Below, in pieces: positions 26,485 through 33,125 of a stretch of 34,883 nt of DNA (the first letter of the stretch is position 1; the number at the start of each line of letters is the position of its first letter). This DNA is from JAZDPK01 sp043797615 (lineage in GTDB: Bacteria; Patescibacteriota; Patescibacteriia; UBA11705; JABHMO01): the NCBI GenBank assembly GCA_043797615.1, contig JAZDPK010000052.1:1-34883 (forward strand), given 5' to 3'. The notes under the pieces are model-generated. The model was given only the letters and a program-made list of their open reading frames with translations. It did no database searches and was not told the DNA's origin. A program made the translations under genes and the position numbers.

Positions 26485-27933
26485 ATGGAAAATATTTTAT
26501 TGATTTACCCGCCCTACACTTACACGCGAAAAAATCCGCCGCTCGGTTTGGCTTATCTGGCCGGCGCGCTTGAAAAGGACGGATTCAAACCGAAAATCAT
26601 CGACATGTCGGCGATCGGCCTGGATTATTCGCAATTGGAAAAGGAAATCATTGAACTGAAGCCGAAAATCGTGGGTATATCCTTCATGACCAATCAATAC
26701 GGTGAAATGTTGAAAGTCGCCGCTCTTGTCAAAAAATGCGATCCGAAAATTTCCACTGTCGTTGGCGGGCCGCACGCGTCGGCATTGCCTGAAGAATCGT
26801 TGAAAAACGATGCGATCGATTTCGTCGTCGTGGGCGAAGGGGAAAACACTCTTCTTGAATTGACCAAACAAATATTCGCCGCTGATTTTGATTTAAACAA
26901 AATAAAAGGATTGGCATTTAAAAATGGCGAGCAAATTTTCATCAACGAAAAAAGGCCGTTCATCGAAAAACTGGACGAAATCCCTTTGCCGGCGTGGCAT
27001 TTGTTGCAAATAGACAAATATTCCGTTTTGGCTTCGGGCGGCGACATGAATAAAATATTGTTGCCGATCATCAGCAGCCGCGGCTGCCCGAATCAATGCA
27101 TATTTTGCGATTCGCACAGCATTTTCGGCCGCTGTTTCCGCAGCCGCAGCGCGGAAAATATTTTACAAGAAATAATTTTATTGAAAGACAAATACGGGGT
27201 GACCCAATTCGATTTTGTCGACGACACGATCACCGTTGACAAGGAAAGAATCAGAAAACTTTGCGATCTTTTTCTGCAAAACAATTTAAATATCAAATGG
27301 ATGTGCAACGCCAGAGTGAACACGGTAAATCCGGAAATTTTGAATTTAATGAAGAAAGCCGGCTGCGTCCGGATCGATCTCGGCGTCGAGTCGGGCGATC
27401 AGAGCGTGCTGAACGCCATTAAAAAAGGAATTACGCTGGAACAGATCAAATACGCCCATAAAATCGCGCAAGACGCCGGAATCCAGACCAATTCCTTCGT
27501 CATGGTCGGCAATTTGGGCGAAAACCTGGCCAGTGTGCATAAAACCGTTGACTTAATCTGCGATTTCGCCGAAGATATAAACGTGGCAATCGCCACGCCG
27601 TTCCCGGGCACGGAATTATACCAAGTCGCGAAGAAAAACGGCTGGCTGCGCGTCTTCGACTGGTCGAAGTACGTCACTTCGCCGACGTATCTGCCGGATT
27701 ATCGTCCGATCATGGTTACCGACAAGATGGACGAGAAAGAAATCATGAAATCGTTCTATTTCGTGCATTCGCGCTTCGTAAAAAAGAAATTTCAAGCGCG
27801 CTACGGCAAATATTTTTACTTCAATCCGAAATTCTATACGAACAATTTGTTCAAAGTGAACAGCTTTGACGAATTGCTGCACCGCGGCGGCATGCTGTTT
27901 CGCCTGGTTTTCCAACTATTTAAAAAAATTTAA
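26485..27933 (+). CDS. B12-binding-domain radical SAM protein
   Basis: This is a 482-residue protein starting MENILLIYPPYT. The N-terminal domain has PPLGLAYLAG, VVGGPHAS and VVGEGENT. The cobalamin-loop position reads DMSAIG without His, as in many members. The radical SAM cluster ligands are C201-x3-C205-x2-C208, preceded by ISSRG. GVESGDQ (about residue 300) and a TPFPGTELY segment complete the barrel signatures. The C-terminal 60 residues are basic and aromatic. Its closest relative in the window is the gene at 6903. It lies directly after the C5-epimerase-like gene (1-base gap) and 2 bases before a GT4, so a role in glycan modification is likely but not provable here. Confidence 0.86.
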   Translation: MENILLIYPPYTYTRKNPPLGLAYLAGALEKDGFKPKIIDMSAIGLDYSQLEKEIIELKPKIVGISFMTNQYGEMLKVAALVKKCDPKISTVVGGPHASALPEESLKNDAIDFVVVGEGENTLLELTKQIFAADFDLNKIKGLAFKNGEQIFINEKRPFIEKLDEIPLPAWHLLQIDKYSVLASGGDMNKILLPIISSRGCPNQCIFCDSHSIFGRCFRSRSAENILQEIILLKDKYGVTQFDFVDDTITVDKERIRKLCDLFLQNNLNIKWMCNARVNTVNPEILNLMKKAGCVRIDLGVESGDQSVLNAIKKGITLEQIKYAHKIAQDAGIQTNSFVMVGNLGENLASVHKTVDLICDFAEDINVAIATPFPGTELYQVAKKNGWLRVFDWSKYVTSPTYLPDYRPIMVTDKMDEKEIMKSFYFVHSRFVKKKFQARYGKYFYFNPKFYTNNLFKVNSFDELLHRGGMLFRLVFQLFKKI

Positions 27934-27935
27934 AA

Positions 27936-29156
27936 ATGCGAATTCTTTTTATCCATCAAGTTTTCCTTTCGCCGAACGAAGCGGGCAGCACCCGCCATTT
28001 CGAGTTGGCCAGATATTTGGTAAAAGCCGGACATCAAGTGACGATCATCGGTTCAAGCGTGAATTATTTGACCGGCAAGGCGGATCCGAGATGCGCCGGA
28101 AAATTTTCTTTCACGGAAAATATCGACGGCGTCGACATCGTCAAATCATGGACATATTCAAAAATCCACAAAAGCTTTTTCTCGCGATTCCTCAGTTTCA
28201 TCTCATTCATGTTTTCAAGCGTTATCGTCGGATTGAAAATGGAGAAACCGGATGTGGTGATCGGCTGTTCGCCGCAAATATTCGCCGGCGTTTCCGCTTT
28301 GATCGTCAGCCGGCTGAAAGGAACGCCGTTTGTTTTTGAAATCCGCGATTTATGGCCGAAATTCGCCATTGAAATGAAAGTGCTGGCCAATCCGCGGCTC
28401 ATTTGGCTTGCGGAAGCGCTGGAAAAATTTTTATACAACAAAGCCGACCATTTCATCATCAATTCGCCCGGCTTCTTGCCGCATCTGCTCGGTTTCAACA
28501 TTCCGGAAGATAAAATCCATTTGATCCAAAACGGCGTTGACACGGACATGTTCCAACCGGGCGGGAAGAACAATGATTTTCGCGCGGAATTCGATTTGGG
28601 AAATAAATTCGTTATCATGTACGCGGGCAGCCACGGCCAAGCGAACAGCCTCCATACTGTGATTGATGCCGCCAGGATTTTAAAAGAAAATAATGATATA
28701 ATGTTTTTATTGATTGGCGACGGAAAGAAGAAAAAAGAATTGATCGATTTGAAAAACAGTTACGATATTAACAACGTGATGCTGATCAACGCCCAGCCGA
28801 AAGAAAGAATGCCGGAAATCTGCCGAGCGGCGGATGTTTGCCTCGCCATTTTGGAAAAACACGAAGCGTTTAAAACCGTTTATCCGAATAAAGTATTCGA
28901 TTACATGGCTGTTGAAAGACCGACGATCGTGGCGATCGACGGCGTGATCCGCGAAGTGGTGGAGAAAGCCGGGGCCGGCGTGTTTGTCGAGCCGGAAAAT
29001 CCGCAAGCACTGGCCGATTTGGTCCTAAATTTCTATAACGACAGGACAATGCTGGAAACCTATGGAAAAAACGCGCGGAAATACGTGATGGAAAATTTCG
29101 AACGGCACCGAATCGCGGAAAAACTGCATCAAATGCTGTTAAATATAACCAAATGA
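27936..29156 (+). CDS. GT4 glycosyltransferase, WbuB-like
   Basis: This 406-residue GT-B enzyme has the N-terminal signature SPNEAGSTRHFELARYL and the FEIRDLWP block (134-141) that is characteristic of WbuB-type transferases. The donor domain begins VIMYAGSHGQ (226-235) and has IGDGKKKKEL, then PNKVFDYMAVERP in place of the usual PSKLFEYMA. WbuB-like enzymes commonly transfer N-acetylated sugars such as L-FucNAc to the lipid-linked first sugar; the exact donor here is unknown. The stop overlaps the start of the UDP-GlcNAc 2-epimerase by 4 bases, a pairing common in O-antigen and capsule clusters. Confidence 0.88.
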   Translation: MRILFIHQVFLSPNEAGSTRHFELARYLVKAGHQVTIIGSSVNYLTGKADPRCAGKFSFTENIDGVDIVKSWTYSKIHKSFFSRFLSFISFMFSSVIVGLKMEKPDVVIGCSPQIFAGVSALIVSRLKGTPFVFEIRDLWPKFAIEMKVLANPRLIWLAEALEKFLYNKADHFIINSPGFLPHLLGFNIPEDKIHLIQNGVDTDMFQPGGKNNDFRAEFDLGNKFVIMYAGSHGQANSLHTVIDAARILKENNDIMFLLIGDGKKKKELIDLKNSYDINNVMLINAQPKERMPEICRAADVCLAILEKHEAFKTVYPNKVFDYMAVERPTIVAIDGVIREVVEKAGAGVFVEPENPQALADLVLNFYNDRTMLETYGKNARKYVMENFERHRIAEKLHQMLLNITK

Positions 29157-30265
29157 AAATTATATTAGTGGCGGGCGCGCGGCCCAATTTCATGAAGATC
29201 GCACCGCTTTTCGCACCGATGAAAGCCCATTCGGAAATCGAACCGATGCTTTTGCATACTGGCCAGCATTATGATTTTGCCATGTCGGACGTTTTTTTTA
29301 CTGATTTGAATCTGCCGAAGCCGGACATCTTTCTCGGCGTTGGTTCGGCCAGCCATGCGGAACAGACCGCGAAAATCATGATCGCCTTCGAGAAAAGTTG
29401 CCTCGAGCACAAACCCGATGTTATCGTCGTCGTGGGCGACGTCAACTCCACCCTGGCTTGCGCGATCGTGGCCGCCAAATTGAACATAAAAATCGCGCAT
29501 ATCGAAGCCGGCTTGCGCAGCTGGGATCGGACAATGCCCGAGGAAATAAACCGCATCGTCACCGACTCGCTGTCCGATTTTCTTTTCACGCACTGCGAAG
29601 ACGCGAACGAAAATCTGCGCAAAGAGGGGATTGCGGACGAAAAAATCCATTTTGTCGGCAATGTGATGATCGACACCTTGTTGAAATTCAAGAACATTGC
29701 CGCGGGTTCGTCGAAAATTAAATTAAGCCAGCCTGATTACGTCTTAGTCACTCTGCATCGTCCGAGCAATGTCGACGACAAGGAAACTTTTGAAAAAATC
29801 TTAACGGCTCTTCTCAAAATTTCCGAATCGATCCCGGTTCTCTTCACCAGCCATCCGCGGACGAAAAAAATGATCGAGTTTTTCAATTACCAAAAATATT
29901 TCAACTACATCGACTTGGAGCAAAATTCCAACTTGATTCTCGGCAACGCGGTGAACTACATCAATCCGCTGCCGTATCTGGAATTTTTAAATCTGATGAG
30001 CCATGCCAAATTCATACTGACCGATTCCGGCGGCATTCAGGAAGAGACGACCATTTTGAATATTCCGTGCTTAACTTTAAGAAAAAACACGGAACGACCG
30101 GTCACGGTACGAGAAGGCACGAACGAATTGGTTGGCATTGAAACCGACGACATTATCCGGCACGGAATGAACGCGCTGAACAACAAATGGAAAACCGGCC
30201 AAGCGCCGAAAATGTGGGACGGCAAAGCGTCGGAGAGGATTATTGAGATATTATTGAATAGATGA
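29153..30265 (+). CDS. wecB: UDP-N-acetylglucosamine 2-epimerase (non-hydrolysing)
   Basis: This 370-residue protein is of normal family length. The catalytic residues known from WecB are present: D96 in VGDVNST, E118 in HIEAGLR, E131 in PEEINR and H202 in LHRPSN. The donor-site segment DSGGIQEETTIL and the RKNTERPVTVREGTNELVG block are also classic. It interconverts UDP-GlcNAc and UDP-ManNAc in the cytoplasm. No WecC-type dehydrogenase is nearby, so the product may be used as ManNAc, or oxidised by an enzyme encoded elsewhere. It is co-translated with the WbuB-like GT4 (ATGA overlap) and is followed by the first noticeable gap in the operon, which holds a perfect palindrome. Confidence 0.95.
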   Translation: MKIILVAGARPNFMKIAPLFAPMKAHSEIEPMLLHTGQHYDFAMSDVFFTDLNLPKPDIFLGVGSASHAEQTAKIMIAFEKSCLEHKPDVIVVVGDVNSTLACAIVAAKLNIKIAHIEAGLRSWDRTMPEEINRIVTDSLSDFLFTHCEDANENLRKEGIADEKIHFVGNVMIDTLLKFKNIAAGSSKIKLSQPDYVLVTLHRPSNVDDKETFEKILTALLKISESIPVLFTSHPRTKKMIEFFNYQKYFNYIDLEQNSNLILGNAVNYINPLPYLEFLNLMSHAKFILTDSGGIQEETTILNIPCLTLRKNTERPVTVREGTNELVGIETDDIIRHGMNALNNKWKTGQAPKMWDGKASERIIEILLNR

Positions 30266-30276
30266 ATTTTCGTTCA

Positions 30277-30298
30277 GGCGAGCTTGATCAAGCTCGCC
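30277..30298. repeat. 22-bp perfect palindrome in intergenic gap
   Basis: GGCGAGCTTGA is followed immediately by its exact reverse complement. As RNA it would form a 9-bp stem with a GATC loop. It sits 11 bases after the wecB stop. The following bases are A-rich (two runs of seven and eight A) rather than T-rich, so it is not a standard intrinsic terminator on the + strand. It could be an RNA stability or attenuation hairpin, a protein-binding operator, or a dispersed genomic repeat. Confidence 0.55.
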
Positions 30299-30339
30299 CT
30301 AAAAAAATTCCTAAAAAAAATTTCAAGAAAATTTAATTT

Positions 30340-30936
30340 ATGAATATACGCTTTGCCAATTTAACCGATTGCCATCAAATCGCCCGACTCCATAAAACCT
30401 GCCTAACCGAAAGTTTTTTGGGATTGCTCGGCATCGGCATTCTGAACATTTTATACAAAGCGCTGGCAAAATATCCGGGCGGAATTTTATTTGTCGCGCA
30501 GGAAGGCGATGAAACAATCGGTTTCGTGTCCGGCGTTGACAACGTCAAACGATTTTATAAGTTTTTCCTGAAAAAATTCTGGTTTAACGCGTCGTTTTTA
30601 TTGTTTTTAAAAGTTTTTTCTCCCAAAACGTTAAAAAAAATATTTGAAACCATGAATTACGGAGCGAATGAGAAAATTGAGGGATTGCCCGAGGCGGAGC
30701 TGCTCAGCATCGCGGTTATTGAGAAATTCCGCGGCCAAGGCGCCAGCAAAATGTTGTTCGACGAATTGAAACAAGAATTTAACAATAGAAATATATCAAA
30801 ATTTAAAATAATCGTCGGATGCTGCCTGATCGGTGCGCAAAAATTCTACGAAAAAATGGGTTGCGTGAAAGTCGCGGAAACGGAAATTCACAAAGGCGCG
30901 TCTTCAAAAATACTATTGTGCGAAGTTGGCGGTTAG
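30340..30936 (+). CDS. GNAT family N-acetyltransferase
   Basis: This 198-residue protein has GNAT motif A with LLSIAVIEKFRGQGAS (about 121-136), where R131-GQGA is the acetyl-CoA pyrophosphate loop. Motif B-like AQKFYEKMGC is at 166-175. The N-terminus (IRFANLTDCHQIARLH) is also typical. A hydrophobic and basic insert at about 70-100 (RFYKFFLKKFWF, ASFLLFL) is unusual and may bind a lipid or membrane surface. The expected reaction is acetyl transfer from acetyl-CoA to an amino group; an amino sugar made by the DegT enzyme at 31926 is a sensible acceptor. The gene is flanked by the two largest internal gaps, each with an inverted repeat. Confidence 0.82.
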   Translation: MNIRFANLTDCHQIARLHKTCLTESFLGLLGIGILNILYKALAKYPGGILFVAQEGDETIGFVSGVDNVKRFYKFFLKKFWFNASFLLFLKVFSPKTLKKIFETMNYGANEKIEGLPEAELLSIAVIEKFRGQGASKMLFDELKQEFNNRNISKFKIIVGCCLIGAQKFYEKMGCVKVAETEIHKGASSKILLCEVGG

Positions 30937-30994
30937 AAATGAGAGATTAGAAGGATTTCAAATGTTTTCCAACTTCTCATTTCCAACATCTAAC
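30932..30994. repeat. imperfect inverted repeat (bulged hairpin) between genes
   Basis: The left arm has GTTAG then AAATGAGA (30932-30944). The right arm has TCTCATTT, then a 7-base interruption, then CTAAC (30975-30994). The two blocks pair for 13 bp, with further partial pairing of GATTAGAAGG with TTCCAACT inside. The left arm overlaps the last codons of the GNAT gene. There is no T run after it, so it is not a clear terminator. It has the look of the AT-rich intergenic hairpin repeats found in some candidate-phylum genomes, which is my recollection and not a search result. Confidence 0.4.
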
Positions 30995-31004
30995 AATTAT
31001 CTTT

Positions 31005-31922
31005 ATGAATACTTGGCTCTTGTTGATTGTTTTTTTGACGTCATTGATATGTACTCCTCTGGCGATCAAGTTCGCCAGAAAATCCAATATAATGGACAAA
31101 GCGGACAATGATCCGTTGAAAATCCATAAAGTTTCAACTCCCCGTTTCGGCGGCGCGGCAATTATCCTTGCAATTATAATTGGCATTATTGTATACAATT
31201 TTATTTTGCCGGAAATCCGATTTCAAATCAGTCAAGTCGCCGGAATCATCATCGGCGGCGCGATAATATTTTTCACCGGATTGTACGACGACGTTAAAAA
31301 ATTAAAGCCGCTTACCAGGCTCATTTTGCATCTTTTATCAGGTTTAATCATCGTTTTGGCCGGAATAAACTTTTTACTGATTCCCGTCGCGCTAATCGGA
31401 GCCGTTATCGCCATTCTAATCATCGCTTATTCCGTCAACGCGTTGAACATGATCGACGGCATGGACGGACTCTGCGCCGGCCTTTCGATCGTTTCAAGCG
31501 TCGGCTTTTTGTTAATCGGAATTCAAAACGCGAATATTTTATTGACCGTTGTCGCCGGTTTCTTGCTGGCGTCACTGCTCGGATTTTTGCCTTACAACTT
31601 CCACGTTGCGAAGATTTTTCTCGGCGACGCGGGCAGCGGCCTGATCGGTTTTTTAACCGGTTTGATGATAATAATTTCCATTAGACCGAATAGTTTATTT
31701 GATTTGTTGGCCGTCATTCTAATCGCGGGAATACCGATCATCGACATGACAGTAGTAATGATCCGCCGAAAATTAAACCGCAAACCGCTTATGGCCGGAG
31801 ATCGCACGCACATTTACGACCAATTGCTGTTAAAAGGCTTGTCGCAAAGAAAAATTTGGTTTATACTTATAATAATTCAAATTGTTTTAACGTTCGGCGG
31901 CGTTATGATTTATAAAATTTAG
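31005..31922 (+). CDS. WecA/WbpL-like undecaprenyl-phosphate sugar-1-phosphate transferase (MraY superfamily)
   Basis: This is a 305-residue polytopic membrane protein with about 10 helices. Superfamily motifs are GLYDD (92-96, Mg2+ site), NALNMIDGMDG (145-155), FLGDAGS (205-211) and a cytoplasmic loop GDRTHIYDQL (265-274). In that loop HIYD replaces the HIHH/HLHH of WecA and TagO, so a WbpL-like or other specificity is possible. It transfers a HexNAc-1-phosphate-type sugar from a UDP donor to undecaprenyl phosphate, the first step of lipid-linked glycan assembly. Its place near the end of the block, close to aminotransferase and acetyltransferase genes, hints at an N-acetylated amino sugar as substrate. 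Confidence 0.88.
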   Translation: MNTWLLLIVFLTSLICTPLAIKFARKSNIMDKADNDPLKIHKVSTPRFGGAAIILAIIIGIIVYNFILPEIRFQISQVAGIIIGGAIIFFTGLYDDVKKLKPLTRLILHLLSGLIIVLAGINFLLIPVALIGAVIAILIIAYSVNALNMIDGMDGLCAGLSIVSSVGFLLIGIQNANILLTVVAGFLLASLLGFLPYNFHVAKIFLGDAGSGLIGFLTGLMIIISIRPNSLFDLLAVILIAGIPIIDMTVVMIRRKLNRKPLMAGDRTHIYDQLLLKGLSQRKIWFILIIIQIVLTFGGVMIYKI

Positions 31923-31925
31923 CTT

Positions 31926-33107
31926 ATGCAGACCATTCCCTTGTCCAGTCCCGACATCACCGATTTTGAAAAACAAAAAGTAATGGACGTTTTAAATACG
32001 CCGAATCTAAGCATGGGTCCGGTACTTCCTGAATTTGAAAAAGCGTTCGCCGCCTACGTCGGAACGAAATACGCGGTGGCCGTAAACAGCGGCACCAGCG
32101 GCCTGCACCTGTGCGTCAAAGCGCTCGACATCAAAGACAATGATTATGTTTTCACCACGCCGTTCAGCTTCATCGCTTCGGCCAATTGCCTGCTGTTTGA
32201 ACGAGCGATTCCGATTTTCGTCGACATTGACGAGAAAACTTTCAACATCGATGTTAATAAACTGGAAGCGGCGATAATCAAAGCGAAAAACGAAGACAAA
32301 AGCATCAAAGCGATCCTGCCGGTGCACGTTTTCGGCCGGCCGTGCGATATGGATGCGATAAAAAACTTGGCAGATGAATTTAAATTGAGTATAATAGAAG
32401 ACGCGTGCGAAGCGGTGGGCGCGGAATACTCGACAAAAGAAAACGGCTGGAAAAAAACAGGCGCTTTCGGCGATTGCGCCGTGTTCGCATTTTATCCGAA
32501 CAAACAGATGACAACGGGCGAAGGCGGAATGATCGTTACCGACGATGAAAATATTTATAAGCTGTGCCGCAGCATGCGCAATCAGGGCAGGGGAGAAGAC
32601 CATTCGACGGGCTCAGGTCATGATAGCTGGCTGCAGCACGAAAGACTGGGATACAATTACCGTTTGAGCAACATCAACTGCGCTCTCGGCCTGGCTCAAT
32701 TGCAGAGGATTGAAGAAATGCTGGACAAAAGAACGAAAGTCGCTGAATCATACAATGAAAAGCTGAAAGAAATCAACGAAATAATTTTACCGCAGAAAGA
32801 AGACAACAAAAAAATCAGCTGGTTCGTTTACGTGATTCGTTTAACTGATTCATATTCGCAAAAAGACCGCGATTTTGTTCTGGACGAACTGCGAAAAGAG
32901 GGGATCGGCTGCAGCAACTATTTCACGCCGATCCATTTGCAGCCGTTTTATCAAAATGCTTTCGGCTACAAGTACGGCGATTTTCCGATCACGGAAAGAA
33001 TTTCGGAACGCACGATCGCGCTGCCTTTTTTCAACAACTTATCAGAAGCGCAGATCGATGTCGTCGCCGAAGCGCTGCAAAACGCGCTAAACAAAATCCA
33101 AAAATAA
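31926..33107 (+). CDS. DegT/DnrJ/EryC1/StrS-family PLP-dependent sugar aminotransferase
   Basis: This is a 393-residue fold-type I aminotransferase. SGTSGLH (55-61) binds the PLP phosphate, D159 in EDACEAVG contacts the pyridine nitrogen, and K193 in FYPNKQMTTGEGG is the Schiff-base lysine. RNQGR and GYNYRLSNINCALGLAQL are also typical. It transfers an amino group, usually from glutamate, to a keto nucleotide sugar in the cytoplasm. No 4,6-dehydratase that would make the usual keto substrate is seen in the window, unless one of the SDRs or radical SAM enzymes supplies it. The gap to the upstream gene is 3 bases, so it is part of the same transcript. Confidence 0.92.
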   Translation: MQTIPLSSPDITDFEKQKVMDVLNTPNLSMGPVLPEFEKAFAAYVGTKYAVAVNSGTSGLHLCVKALDIKDNDYVFTTPFSFIASANCLLFERAIPIFVDIDEKTFNIDVNKLEAAIIKAKNEDKSIKAILPVHVFGRPCDMDAIKNLADEFKLSIIEDACEAVGAEYSTKENGWKKTGAFGDCAVFAFYPNKQMTTGEGGMIVTDDENIYKLCRSMRNQGRGEDHSTGSGHDSWLQHERLGYNYRLSNINCALGLAQLQRIEEMLDKRTKVAESYNEKLKEINEIILPQKEDNKKISWFVYVIRLTDSYSQKDRDFVLDELRKEGIGCSNYFTPIHLQPFYQNAFGYKYGDFPITERISERTIALPFFNNLSEAQIDVVAEALQNALNKIQK

Positions 33108-33125
33108 AAATTTTAAAACAAAAAA

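Noticed and set aside
27866..28339. + strand 157-codon frame over the radical SAM/GT4 junction
   Set aside because: It is very rich in Phe, Arg and Cys, in a shifted frame across two clear genes; it is a frame shadow.
30277..30298. Palindrome as a rho-independent terminator
   Set aside because: The stem is good but is followed by A runs, not T, on the + strand, and there is no A run directly before it that would make a minus-strand terminator.
32007..32603. Minus-strand open frame of 198 codons
   Set aside because: It lies wholly inside the DegT aminotransferase gene, whose PLP-site motifs are all intact; the antisense translation has no recognisable motif.
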